The notes under the pieces are model-generated. The model had not been told where the DNA came from, made no database searches, and saw only the letters and a program-made list of their open reading frames with translations. Shown piece by piece: positions 21,045 to 33,476 of a stretch of DNA of 64,000 nt. A program made the translations under genes and the position numbers. The stretch is from Gyrodactylus bullatarudis (lineage: Eukaryota; Platyhelminthes; Monogenea; Gyrodactylidea; Gyrodactylidae), in contig SSNU01000052.1 in the NCBI GenBank assembly GCA_012064415.1, positions 1-64,000 of the forward strand. Direction: 5' to 3'. Each line of letters opens with the position of its first letter. Within the stretch, counting starts at the first letter, position 1.

Positions 21045-22039
21045 CTGAAGGACCTTAAACGGATGTTCCAATTACAGAAACTCAGGATGTCTCGTCTTGC
21101 TTTTAGATTTTGGGATTTTTTGGATTATATTTTGAACCTTATCATTACAAACTCTCATTTTTCTCTACAAATTTATTTGAATTTATTTATGTTGCAATTC
21201 CAAAAATGTGTCAACTTCATAAGAGATTCAAATACTGACTTCGAGCATTTTCCCAAAAAAAACTGGTGTGTTCTTTAACAATCAAAACATGAACATAATT
21301 TACAAATTGCAATTAATTATTTAAACTCATCCCCAAAAATGTATCAAATACGGAAAAGATTTTGCGTATGTTACATAAATACCAATTTTTTAGGCATTTA
21401 AATTAGTGTTCTTCATTTGGTTCAAAAATCCGGCAACATGTTACAATGATCTCTACTACGAAAATTGGATGAGTTACCAATTTTAAACAAATCGTCAACT
21501 TTTTCAATTGAAAATTTTTGTGAAAATTTCAAGTACTGTTTGATTCATAGTTTCAAAAATGAAATCTGCTCAGCTCACAATTTCTATCCTAATATTTTTC
21601 GGAGAAAAATAAATGTTGTGAAAATTTCCACATGCATTATGTTGTAGAAAAAAATTAATTAATTTTCTCAACAACTAAAAACGTACCAGTGTCTTAAGAA
21701 AAGGTGAAGTAAGAAACTAGTTTTCTTGAATAATAATAGGTTAGAAAAAGATGTATTGAATTTTCAAAATAAAGTATGGAAAAATACTCAAAATTCAATA
21801 CATTTTCATTCTTTCAGCTTGTTTCATCTGATAGGAAGAGGGAATCAATTCCCCTAAGACTTAAGCTACTCACTCGTCTAAGTAATACATTTTCTCATAT
21901 GTGTCTAGCATTTTTGTGCTCTACTCTCCTAGTCTTGATCCAATTCACGATCAAGATTATGTGAAATGGAATAGAAAAACTTGGGAGATCAGAGAAATTC
22001 AAAAAAACCTTTTTTAGATACTTACTCGAGATGAGGTAT
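21045..22039. other. Non-coding
   Basis: Only short open frames (for example 21063-21278 and 21465-21647) without recognisable domains or splice context. Treated as non-coding. Confidence 0.35.
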
Positions 22040-22745
22040 TTTTTCAATTGAAATTAAGTTGGGAATCTATGATTTTCACAAAAATCTTTGAAACCTTGAG
22101 CATATTTTGGATTAATTAAATTTATTAGACAATGCTGATAACATCAGCCTGGTATCAATGAGTGCCAACAGGAAAAATTAGGCAACAAGGCTCGCAAGAC
22201 AACGATTAATTTTTCGAAACAAGATTCTGATTTTCTTCAGGGACTTGCTGAAAATTTCAAAAATCTACTCCTTGCTCAGAGTTTATGAGATTTTGTCTTG
22301 ATTCAGTATTTACTGAAATTTAGAAAAAGTTGAACTTTTAGATTTTGGATCATTCCCCTTCATGATAATCAATGAATTCAAATTTTTCGATTTCGCACAA
22401 AAGACAAATTTCTGTGAATTTCTGCTGCTGAATTCGAATTCATTGTCTTCTGCTGATCTCGAATATATATATCTGCATTTAACTGCTACAAATCTTTGAA
22501 ATCGATAAAAATTTTCAGCTCAAAAGTTGAAAAAGTGGAAATTTGGTGTATTTTCAAAATTCGAAAAACGGTCTAATTCTGGTCTAATTGAATTTTTTCA
22601 GAATTTTTTTAAATTTCCACAACTTAATGGTTTATTTCATTATGGAATTTGAAAAATATTATCTTTCCTGACTTTCCGGCAAAAATATTGAGTAAAAAAG
22701 TAAATTTTAATCTTCATGTCAATTAGGTTTAGATTCCCAACTTTA
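22040..22745. repeat. Composite of foldback family A and C fragments
   Basis: The left end (near 22054) has TTGGGAATCTATGATTTTCA of family A. At 22610-22728 lie the family C blocks CTTTCCTGACTTTCC and TCTTCATGTCAATTAGG, followed by an inverted family A end (TTCCCAACTTTATATCAACC). The centre includes a CAAAATTCGAAAAACGG string. It is degenerate and rearranged. Confidence 0.5.
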
Positions 22746-23436
22746 TATCAACCAAATTAAAGTGTTAAAATAAATCAAAATAGAATCTGAAGAGAATCTT
22801 GAACTAAATATTGTTTGGCTTGTTTTTGTTTTTTTTGTTGTATTCATTAGCATCAGCATCGTCTGATAAATTTTGTTAATTTGTTAAGACATGATTTTTT
22901 AAAAATCATTCAAGAATCTATGCTGTAAATCTCTCTATTTAAAAAAAAATTTTAACTACCAATTCATTATTTTAGTCATCTTTTAATTTTTAATTTACAA
23001 GATTTACAATTAAATACTCCAAATGTTGATTCACTCATAAAGAAGATAACCAACTCTACAGACCTCAAAAATGTCGAGAACCCCTGTCCTCTAAGCTCTT
23101 CTATTCAAGTTTTATCCCAGATCTGTGATTGAATATTTTTCTCAAATTTGTCAAAATTTTCCATCATTGTCATCCGAAATCTACACTCCTTGTCAGAACT
23201 ATAATTCTAAGTGATACCTTATGCCAGAAATAGACTGAAGAGCATATATATGTTAAAAATATGGAAAACCATCATTCTTTAATGATTTAATAAAAATTTA
23301 TTTAAAAGTTTGCTAAAAACTTCTGATATTTTGTGCCAAATCTATTTATTCTTTGAGATAATTGATACCAGATCAAATATGAAACAAGAAATATATCCCA
23401 ATGGATATCTTATTTTAGGGGGTATCGAGAGACTAT
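22746..23436. other. Non-coding
   Basis: AT-rich, no gene seen. Confidence 0.3.
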
Positions 23437-23643
23437 TTAACCCTTAAAGAACCTGGTTATTATTCGTCAAAGGCTTAGAAAATACATTTACCACCCAGAG
23501 TCATAAAAATAAGATAACTTTTATCGAGTAATCTTCATTGAAGATAGTCAATTTTGATCGATATCAACTCATTCACAAGCACATGATTGAAAAAAGATTC
23601 ATTGCAATTTATGGAAAAAACTCTCTGGGACTTTAAGGGTTAA
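23437..23643. mobile_element. piggyBac-like MITE 2
   Basis: TTAA at 23437-23440 and 23640-23643. Terminal inverted repeats are CCCTTAAAGAACC (left) and GGACTTTAAGGG (right). 207 bp, no coding capacity. Confidence 0.65.
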
Positions 23644-24094
23644 TTAACCTGAAGCATTTTCTAAGCCATGTTCTCAATGTAATTGAGATTCAACTGCTAT
23701 GATAATAAATATAATAATCTTTTCGTATATATGGATACGCTTGAGAGGAGTTACATAGGGCAAAATGTAATAATTTTATTATCCAACTATCTTCCCAATA
23801 ATAATATCAATAGGATAGGATTCTAAATAAATTTATGCATCTAAACAGAAGTTTGTACTGTTAAATGTAGAGAAAATTTTTAGAGTAAATTGTAATGAAA
23901 AGAATCTTCCCCTAATAAATCTTGATAAAAATGTAAATTCAATTTATTGGGGAAAGCATTCATTAGCCAATTACGATAGAAATCTGCCCAAATCAAGAAT
24001 AAGCACATTGTTTTAGGAATTTCATTTAACCCCAAAGGCCATACTCTATACCTTACCAGGGTCTAAGCTGAAAACAAGTAATTCAAAATTAAAG
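23644..24094. other. Non-coding
   Basis: AT-rich, nothing recognised. Confidence 0.3.
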
Positions 24095-24689
24095 CTAGTT
24101 AATATGAAGATGGGAATTTATGCTTTTTACAAAATTATGAATTTTTTCACCAAGAAATCGAATTTTATCAAGATTTTTTGGAATCTAGATCGTAGGTTCC
24201 ACTTTCAGGATCTGAAGAAAAAAAATTTGAAAAAAATCAAATTCTAAGAAAGTTATGGCATATTTCAAATCTAGCGATGGCGCCGGATTCCCATGTTTTT
24301 GAACTTTGAGTTAATAATTTTTGTTGATTTAAAAGTGAGAGAGTGATCAAAAGTTGATTTTTAGGATCACGAAGGGGCGGATTCTCAAAATCTGAATCAG
24401 TATATTTGATTTCTTTGACTAATCGTGATCCTAAAAATCAACTTTTGATCACTCTCTCACTTTTAAATCAACAAAAATTATTAACTCAAAGTTCAAAAAC
24501 ATGGGAATCCGGCGCCATCGCTAGATTTGAAATATGCCATAACTTTCTTAAAATTTGATTTTTTTTCTTCAGATCCTGAAAGTGGAATCTACGATCTAGA
24601 TTCCAAAAAATCTTGATAAAATTCGATTTCTTGGTGAAAAAATTCATAATTTTGTAAAAAGCATAAAATCCCATCTTCATATTAATTAG
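24095..24689. mobile_element. Foldback family A, complete copy A1
   Basis: A 595-bp palindromic element. The left end is CTAGTTAATATGAAGATGGG and the right end is its complement, CCCATCTTCATATTAATTAG. The arms of about 265-275 bp match almost base for base (for example TTTTTAGGATCACGA at the inner left against TCGTGATCCTAAAAA at the inner right) and surround about 50 unpaired bases. There is no coding sequence. A transcript would fold into a very long hairpin. Confidence 0.85.
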
Positions 24690-26940
24690 AATCGAAATAT
24701 AATGAGGAGAGAATTCTATTCTGAAGAGAGTTAAACCAGAGTTGTAGCCTAGACATAAAAATGCTACAGTAAAGTTGGAGAAACGAAATTCAATGCAGGA
24801 GTTAATTTTTCTATGAAAAATTCTAGAGAATATTTATTTTCAATGTTAAGAGGACTATAGACCTTGAAAAGATATAATCTGATCTTTGAATTAGCTTGCG
24901 GAATATTCATCTGTGAATTTCGTCACATTTTTCATAAAAATAATGCCTTGATCCTATTCCTAGTGGGAATCCTCAAAGAGAATTTCGTACATTGCTGTAA
25001 TAATTAGAATCTAGGGAATTTCATATAAAGCTATTCTGGAAATAGTATTCGCATATGCCGAAACCAAGAAACTATTCAATTTTCAACAGAATTGAAGGCA
25101 AAAACATAAAAATAAGAAATTAAATTAAAGATTAAGAAATTTTGAGATCTGAAGATCCATTATTAAAAATTTTTGAGAGCTTCAAAATTGTGAGAAATAT
25201 TGATCTGGGGACAAGGACAATAACAGAAAGATTTTTTTAGTGAAATCACAAAACCATCAGAGGTTGTGTTAATTAATGAAAAAATTCTTCAAAAAGATTT
25301 TCTTATTAAATTTTTAGATCAAATTTTCAGAATCACTAATTTAATTCAAGTTCATAAAATTAAAATTTAGTATTTTAAAAAAAAAGTTGTTTTTCAGTTA
25401 CTTTTTGTTTAAATTTTAATTTTAAACACTTATAAAATATAACTGAATTAACGTTTGTAATCAGCATTTGTTGATTAATTTTAACTCGGCTTGAAAATAT
25501 CAAGAAGCTTCTCGATATGAGAGATTAACAAATAAACAATCGCTGAAGGCTTCAATAGATGCCAACAGTCATCGAAATTTCCTGAGATGATAAATAAAAG
25601 AAGGCTTTAAATCATTTGGCAGTGAACTCATCTTCGTCTTCAGCTGCTGTAATTTTTTCTTTAATCTCCTTAGACTGTAAGCTTGTTTAGAAACAGAAGG
25701 CTCACAACTCATAAGCTATCAAGCTAAAACCCTGATCTGAATTCTATTGAAAACTTAATTCACTTATTGGATAAATTTTGTTGAAAGTCTATTGTGAAAA
25801 TTAAGATAGAAAACTGGGATTCAAACAGCCTAATATTGAATTTTCTTCAATTTTAAAACGCAATTTATCATGGGCTTTGAAGTGGTCTAAAGACAGAAAT
25901 GAATTCTTATTTTTGATTAAAAATCAATTTTCATTAATTTGTATATTTACTCATAAGTATGCCTTTCATTATTAATTTTTTAAGAACAAAATTACCATTG
26001 AAATTCAATTTTTAAACGAATTTTTGGAATGAAATGAAAATGATAACTAATGAAAAGAAAATATTTATATTTGAAATAAAATCAAAATACTTGAAAGTAA
26101 ACCTGATTTAAGAAAAAAAATTCACTTTACTGGTTTTTTCGAGAGCAGAATCCAGAATGATCTTCGATCAACAAGTCAGGGTTGAAAAAATATTTTTTTT
26201 CTTCTTAATCTGATCCAATTTTCTGGGTCGATCACACGAGCAAGGGTCAAATTTCCTCAAAAATTCTAATTTTTTAGGTTAGAAACCTCTAACTTGTCAA
26301 ATAATCTTTTTGTGATCAATCTATTTAAAAATATTTTTTCGGCCCTGTTTTTGATCCAGGATCTAAGACCTGATCTTGATCGGAGAAAATTCTTTTTTCT
26401 TCGCAGATTGATTTTTATCTATCCCTCTTTCTGAGATATCATTTATTTGGTTCGCAATAAAAAAATAGCCAAGAAAATCATATTTTTGACGTTCGCATCA
26501 AATCTGAGGCGAAGACTATTTCCAGAACAGCTTTAAATCTAGAGGACTCGAAGATGAGAATTTTCTATTTGCTACATTTTCTTTGAATCTTATTATGAAA
26601 TTAACCAATAATATGTTAAGAGACAAGAAAATTCCATCGGACGAAAATTTGACAATTCACCTTTTCAACCTTAAAATTTTCATCAATTTCAAAGTCAAAA
26701 AGCAATTTAACACTGACATATGGGGATCAAATGGGGACAAAGATCACCTGAAGACATCCAGAGAAATTCTGACCAGTTGAATTTTAAACAAATTTAACTT
26801 TGGAAATCATGAATTTATCTCAACGTCTCTGATCAAATTCGAATTCTTTGTCTTAGGTTGATCCGAAATTTCTCAATTGAATTGTTTTAAATCTTCGATA
26901 ATCATTTCAAGCTCGAATATTGAAAAAAATAAAATTTGGC
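24690..26940. other. Non-coding
   Basis: Two kilobases of AT-rich sequence without a credible ORF. The frame at 26583-26780 has no recognisable domain. Confidence 0.35.
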
Positions 26941-27530
26941 ACATTTTCCAAATTCAAAAAACGCCCATTGCGGAATTTAAAATATTTTCCTGACTTTACA
27001 GAAAAAAATTGAGTTTTTGGTCTATATGTTAACCTCTCATGTCCCAAATTAATTTTTTTCGTCACACAAATTAGAAAATTGGTAACCTTACTAAATTATT
27101 TACGCTGATTCAATTTAGAAGATAACAGAGGTTAAAATTGGCATTTTTGACTCCTATTCTAAGCTATAAGAGATATCGTGCAGACGATTGGATATTTGAA
27201 ATCTACAGCTATTGTGTTACGATAGAAAGTTATTTTACTTTTTTAGAGGTCACAGCAAATAGGTTCTCAAAAAAAACGTTCTAAATATTTGACTAGATTT
27301 TCATAATATCACCCTTCATCAAGTAACTTTAGTTAGCATCATTGAGAAGCTACCTCTAGGAATTCATACATATTCTTGTAACTTGATAAATTTCCTTTCT
27401 AACGAGGGGTGAAAAAAGTATTTCAAGTATCTTTATGTTTAAATTATCACCAGAGAAACTGTTGTGTACCACTAGCGGAACAATGGGACATGAAGGGTTA
27501 GATTCTCATCTTCATGTGAACTTACTTTAG
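26941..27530. repeat. Foldback family C copy interrupted by a piggyBac-like MITE
   Basis: The family C text TTTTCCTGACTTTACAGAAA..GAGTTTTTGG stops at about 27028 and resumes at 27502 with ATTCTCATCTTCATGTGAAC. Joined, it matches the uninterrupted family C end at 2690-2838. Confidence 0.6.
27029..27501. mobile_element. piggyBac-like MITE 3, nested in family C
   Basis: TTAA at 27029-27032 and TTAG at 27498-27501, a decayed TTAA. Terminal inverted repeats are CCTCTCATGTCCCA (left) and TGGGACATGAAGGG (right). 473 bp, non-coding. Confidence 0.6.
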
Positions 27531-29161
27531 TTGTCTTTATTGAGAATTTTAATAAATCCTTGTATTCGGTTGATTAAAATATAGACCTACATTATAACTC
27601 AATCAAAGGTAGATTTGATACACTTGATAAAGTAATTTGAAACAGTTTTCTGAAAGAACTCTCAAAAAAGATAGCACTAAAAGCCACAAGCTGAGTACAC
27701 ATCAGAGTTGTGATTGCCAGATGGGTAATCTTGAAATCTGGAAAATTATATATCTAACTCTATAATATTCATTCTTTCGAGGTTATGTGATAAATATACC
27801 AAACGGAAATAACAGAATAAAGTTGTGATGAATGATATCCAATATATAATAATTTCTGAACAGGAATATTATTAACGATTGCCTCATGATTAATTCAAGA
27901 AATTTGTAATTATAAAAATACTGAGAATGTGACTGTAAATTGAATAAACTCATTACTTCCAGATGAAATAATTTTATATTTATATACGTAGCCAACTATT
28001 TTTATTAACACATATTATTTATTTAGTAAAAGGCATGAGAGTAGATAGTATCTCCTTGATGTATTTGAGATGTATAGATACTCCCTTTAACACATACTCT
28101 TATATCTTATCTAGATATTAATGATTTGGATAAACTATAATTATTAATAAACACGATTTGCAAATGATATCAGACGGAAACTTGAGGAGCTTATAAGAGT
28201 TTTGATCCAATTGAGTAGGTGATTGCAAGATGAGCACATTCAGCTATTCTCAATGAAATTTTGTTTTTTTAATTTATTTTTATTATTTTCACAAAAATCT
28301 CATTTTTTCATCAATTTATAAAAATTTTCTGAAGATCTTTCGGTAACCGATTCAAAAGGTACATTTTCACTGATCGAAGAAGAAAAAAATTCTTTTTGGC
28401 ACGATTTTTTCATTTTTTAAATTTTTATTTAAAAATGTTTGTTGATATTAAGGTGTGAGAGTAATCAAAAGTTATTTTTCTGGATCACCAATAGACAAAA
28501 AGACCAAAATTAATCGTGGAGATTTTAGAAAACACTCCACTTACGTGCGAAAGTCTACTTCTTATTTTTCGATTATTTTTACAGCTTGGAAATTGATGAT
28601 CCAAAATGATCAGTTCAAAATTACGGTTTTTTCTTAGACGGGATGGAAGGAAACCTTATTATAGAATAGAAACTCACAATTTAGAACAGTTTATTATTTT
28701 TCTCGACTGAATTTCTTTTCGTCTCGATAAAGTTAAACCAACTGAATTTAATTTCTATCAAATTCTATTCGAATCATTTTTCTCATGTTAGATCAGTGTT
28801 CAATCGATTTGTAAATCGCTGAGTTTTGAAAAAAACTTTCCTTCTTGTAAATAATAAATTTTTATCTCTGTATCAAATCTTGACTTAGTTCTTAGATCAG
28901 ACGTCCCTCAACTTTTTTCTTTAACATTCTAGAAAAAATACTCTATTCTTGAGCAATCGGTTGATGAAAAATGCTGACCATGCAATTCAACAGAAAATCG
29001 ACAATGTGGTGAAAAACAGAATCAGAGAATAAAAAGCACACTGTTGTAAAATGTCCAAGATCCGTTCATAGAAAGATACAAATAAGTTGTAAAATTTGCA
29101 AGAAAAAATATTTCTTAGCAAAATTGGGCTCTATCAGACCCCTTTTGTAAACTATGTGAAA
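27531..29161. other. Non-coding with a family A fragment
   Basis: Near 28430-28510, GTTGATATTAAGGTGTGAGA and the GGATCACCAATAGACAAAAA block match the inner part of a family A arm. No gene seen elsewhere. Confidence 0.35.
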
Positions 29162-29858
29162 CTAGTTAATATGAAGATGGGAATTTATGATTTTTACTTA
29201 TTTATTCTTCAAGAAATCAAATTTGATGAAGATTTTTTGGAATCTAGATCATGAGGCCCTCTTCCACGTTATGGAGAAAAAAAATTAGAAAAAATCAATT
29301 TTTAAGGAAAATACGGCAAATTTGAAATCTTGAAGTAGCGCCAAATTTACATTTTTTTGAACTTTGAGTTGAAAATATTTGTTCATTTCAATGTGATTTT
29401 CAGGATCACAATAAGTCAAAAAACCGATTATCAACATAAAAATTTTGATAAATTCGTCATTTTTCTGAAATCTTGAAATATCAAATTTCATTACTTTAAA
29501 GTAGGGAAAATGATGAAAAATTCAAAATTTGACACGATTATGGGGTGATTCTTAAAGCTAGATTCAGCATATTTAATTCCTTGGACTAATTGTGATCATA
29601 AGAATCAACTTTCGATCACTCTTTCACATTGAAATCAACAAATATTTTCAACTCAAAGTTCAAAAAAATGGTAATTTGGCACTACTTCAAGATTTCAAAT
29701 TTGTCGTATTTTCCTTAAAAATTGATTTTTTCTAATTTTTTTTCTCCATAACGTGGAAGAGGGCCTCATGATCTAGATTCCAAAAAATCTTCATCAAATT
29801 TGATTTCTTGATGAATAAATAAGAAAAAATCATAAATTCCCATCTTCATATTAACTAG
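29162..29858. mobile_element. Foldback family A, complete copy A2
   Basis: A 697-bp palindrome. The left end is CTAGTTAATATGAAGATGGG and the right end CCCATCTTCATATTAACTAG. The arms share GATCATGAGGCCCTCTTCCA / its complement and the AAATTTACATTTTTTTGAAC block. The unpaired centre (about 29415-29590) is longer than in A1. Non-coding. Confidence 0.85.
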
Positions 29859-30517
29859 GTAGTTTTCATGATTTCGCATGCAATTTTAAGAAGCAATGTA
29901 CCTCTTTTCGTTTGTCATCTGAATGAAAGATAACTCAGAATATTAGATTCTCTTTCCATCAATACATTTTCTCCTTTAATAGAAAAATGAAGAGCACTGG
30001 GAATTATGCAGACAATTCTCGTCCGTACACTCATCTATCTTGTGTATAAATTAATATTATAAGACAACAATATCATTACCATAAAAACTATATCTTGAAT
30101 AAAATTATCTGAATCTTTAGTTTTTTAGGACCAGATCATCATCAAAGATTATAGTAATAGAATCTGCCAATAAATCTGCCATATGAGGATGATAATTATC
30201 TTTACATATGTGTGGTTAGTTAGTTGCTCTTATTGATATCTCTGATGAATTAAATTTCTACATAATCTCTTTTATTTCAAAATGAGTGTTTGCTCTAGAA
30301 AATAGAAATTTTCCTAATTATTTCTGATAATGAGAAGGAACTCACTTTGATGGACCAAGCTCCCAATAGGAAAATTTTTTTGAATCTTTGCTGGCTTTCA
30401 TCAAACTCTAACAATAATCTAACCCTTCCGTAGCTAAGACATTTTTTTCAAGAAAAAAATTATATTACCAAATCAAAACTTTTTAATTCATAAAGAAACG
30501 CGATGCTATGTTTGTTA
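29859..30517. other. Non-coding, with one solitary piggyBac-like end
   Basis: CTAACCCTTCCGTAG near 30419 resembles the right terminus of the MITE at 2928-3340, but no partner end was found. No gene seen. Confidence 0.35.
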
Positions 30518-30557
30518 AAAGAATAGCGCTTTATTTCGTGGCATACCCATCAGCTTT
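30518..30557 (-). ncRNA. Hammerhead-ribozyme-like motif, copy H3 (core mutated)
   Basis: Minus-strand copy nearly identical to H1: AAAG stem-I strand, GTATGCCAC, GAAA, ATA/TAT stem III and a CTTT stem-I strand. The core reads CTGATGG instead of CTGATGA. The last A of this strand (A9) is a conserved hammerhead core residue, so this copy should be inactive. Homology to H1 extends on both sides, from the CAATCAGA box to about 30 bp past the motif. Confidence 0.55.
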
Positions 30558-30567
30558 CACAAGCCAG

Positions 30568-30615
30568 ATTTATATACAAAGAATTACAAGAAATGATGAA
30601 AATTAATCTGATTGT
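30568..30615 (-). promoter_or_regulatory. CCAAT-like and TATA-like boxes of module copy H3
   Basis: On the minus strand, ACAATCAGA at 30607-30615 and TATAAAT at 30568-30574 have the same spacing as in copy H1 (41 bp between the starts of the boxes and 21 bp to the hammerhead-like core). The CCAAT box has one change. Confidence 0.45.
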
Positions 30616-32170
30616 TCACCTGTTCAATAAAGTTCTTTATTACTGTGGGAAATCGAACCACTTGAGTTTTTCATTAATCACGAAGGCAAATTATCCAAAA
30701 TCTGGAAGTTTAACTTTTTCTCGGAAACAATAAGATCTTCGCCATCTCTATGGCCAAACTCGAATTCTTTGTCTAATATTGATCCCAAATATCATCACTT
30801 AACTGTTTCGGAGCATCGAAATCGATTGAAATTTGGGTTCAAAGGTTAAAAATGTGGAAATTTGGTTTATTTTTGAAATTCAAAAACATTTTGGTCAGAT
30901 TGAATATTTTTCGGAATTTTTTCAAATATCCACATCCTTTTAGCTCATTTCGTTATAGAATTCAAAAAAATTATTATCCGGAGAAAAATATCGAGTTTTT
31001 TGTAAAATTAGTAAATTCTCATCTTCATGTCAACTAGCTTTGATTATCGGCACAAGATAAGATACGTCATGGAAAAATTACAAAATGCAACCCCAAATTC
31101 TCTAATACTTTGAAATTCAATTCGTTTCAAGAAACTGGAATATGACCAATTGATGAATTGGTGGTAATCAATACTAGCTAAGAGATAAAATCAAGTATTT
31201 GCTGATCAGGTTTATTGAGAGCAAATAAAGAGAAACATTAGGGGATCACAAAAAACTTAATCTTCAAAGAGGAGAGAATTGAAATAAAAAGAATAAGAAA
31301 GATTTTTATCAGAAAACAAAGTCTGATAGACAAACTATTTTTGAAGCTAGAGAAACCACGAGTTAAAACAATAAAATAAAAGTCTGTCACCTTCACTAAA
31401 CAATGACAATGGATAGTCAGAGAAGTTTAAATTTCAATTTCTTAAAACGTTTTTACTTGTTTTCTCAGGAACATGTCATTGACCTTATTTCTAATATGTT
31501 TAATTTCATTTTCCCTAAGTGGAATGTAGTTCAGAATCAATATTTTCTTCGATTTATGTTAATTTTTCTCCAAAATTGTTTCAAAGTTCCAAATTTTTTA
31601 GTACAACTCAAATTGGATTTCTACTTTAAAGTAATGATTTTTGATTGATCCACGAGACTTTTTTCACTTAATAAATTCACAAAAAACTCAAATTAAATTT
31701 CTACAATTTTGAACCAAGTAGTTTTTCAGGGAGCTGCTCGGCACAGAAGACAACATAGTCAAGTAGCAAGCGAACAACGTTATAGTCAATCAAATTTCTG
31801 ATCATTTTCCGTCGTCATAATCAAAACATTCAAATCGTTCGATTTCCTACATTATTTTCAGTCAACTTTTTTGGCCAAATTAGATTTTTTCGTTTAATTT
31901 TGCTACAAATCTTTGAAATCGATAAAAAGTTGAAAAAGTGGAAATTTGGCGAGAAAAATAGCCAAATTTGGCCAGATTGAATTTTTTTCCATCATGGATT
32001 TTTTTCCGGAAAAAAATTCAACTTTTTATCTAGAATTATTTCGTTCTAGGTGCTTAGATAATATATCCTACAGGCTCGTCTTATTTGGTAATGGATTAAC
32101 CCATGTCGCTGAATGTTACAGCTTACTAATGGATCCCACCGAGACTGGTTCGAAAGAAACTCTCAGTAAG
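30616..32170. other. Non-coding with family C fragments
   Basis: Family C end near 30880-31040 (GCTCATTTCGTTATAGAATT, CATCTTCATGTCAACTAG) and a shorter piece near 31900-32030. The open frames at 31403-31648 and 31946-32245 lie in this repeat-rich sequence and lack domains. Confidence 0.35.
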
Positions 32171-32750
32171 CTAATTGATATGAAGTTGGGAATCTATGAT
32201 TTTTGCAAAAACCTCTATTTTTTCATCAAAACTCGAATATATTGAAGATTTTTTGGAATCCTACTCATGTTGCATACTTTTACGATTTGAAAAAAAAATT
32301 TTTTTTAATGAAAATTATGTCATTTTTCAAATTTTGATTTGACGCCAAAATCCCAATTCACGAACTTTGAATTGAAATTTTTTATTGATTTCAAAGTGAT
32401 CAAAAGTTGATTTTCAGGATCACAATAAGACAAGAAAGCCTAATTTGCTGAACCTGTTCTATTGCATAACTTAATCATCGTTTGGGAGTCGAATTTCGAT
32501 TTTTTCCACTACTTGAAAATTAATGAAATTTTCACATATTGAAATCCCTTGAAAACGGTGGATCTTTCGAAAATTGTCTTATTGTAATCCTGAAAATCAA
32601 CTTTTGATCACTCTCTTACTTTGAAATAAATAAAAATTTTCAGTTCAAAGTTCGAAAAATGGGAATTCGGTGCCAAATCTAAATTTGAATTTTATTCTTC
32701 AAATCGTAAAAGTGGGCAGCATGAATAGGATTCCAAAGATTTCGTGAGAT
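32171..32750. mobile_element. Foldback family A copy A4, right end truncated
   Basis: The left end CTAATTGATATGAAGTTGGG, the GATTTTCAGGATCACAATAA block and its complement TGATCACTCTCTTACTTTGA near 32607 identify it. The right arm breaks off after GGATTCCAAAGATT (about 32738). Confidence 0.7.
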
Positions 32751-33476
32751 TTGTAGTTCGGTACTCAATTCACTCGTATGATATATTACCTAAGCCCTCG
32801 TAACGAAAATATTCTAAATAATCTTTATAAGCGTATGCGCTGCACTATTCATTGAATTTTTTGTGGATTTTTTTTTATCTAGTTCTATAAAGATTCCGCT
32901 AATTCTCATCGTTTAAAGCCATTATTTTAGATTAAAATGGAGATTTCTTTCCAATTCTCGATTGATATTAAATCTCAAATTTTCAAGTTGCCATGAAAAG
33001 CTCTCTCGTCTGAAAGATAGTTCAAATAATCTCGGAAATTATTGAAGCACATTTTTTCAGAAAAAGATTTATCGAATTAATACGATTTTCCAACGGGATA
33101 TATTTATATTGGAGTTTGTAAAAATTTCTAATTCTCAGATTAAAGGCAATCCATTTTTATTTCATAAACTCTTGAAAATCAATGAGCAGAAAAATAAAGA
33201 TAGGGAAAAATAATAATTTAAATATTATTACATGAGGAAGAGAGACAAGAGGTGAAAAAACAAGCTTTGTGTAACATGTATTTTCAAAAAAATTTTTTCG
33301 ATGTCATTGAACATCAGCTAAGTAATGCAAAGATTGCTTTCTTCATTACATAATTATTATTATTATTATGACATTTTTGAAGAAGAAAACTTGATTTATT
33401 TCATTTTTGAAAAATGTTAGTTACTTCCCTTGCTAAAGTAACGAAGTTTCTTTACAAATCAAATTTTCAAATATTA
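32751..33476. other. Non-coding
   Basis: AT-rich, with a (TTA)n run near 33352-33370. No gene seen. Confidence 0.3.

Noticed and set aside
30607..30665. GGTTCGATTT on the minus strand near 30653 as a tRNA gene B box
   Set aside because: No A box or cloverleaf arms at suitable spacing.
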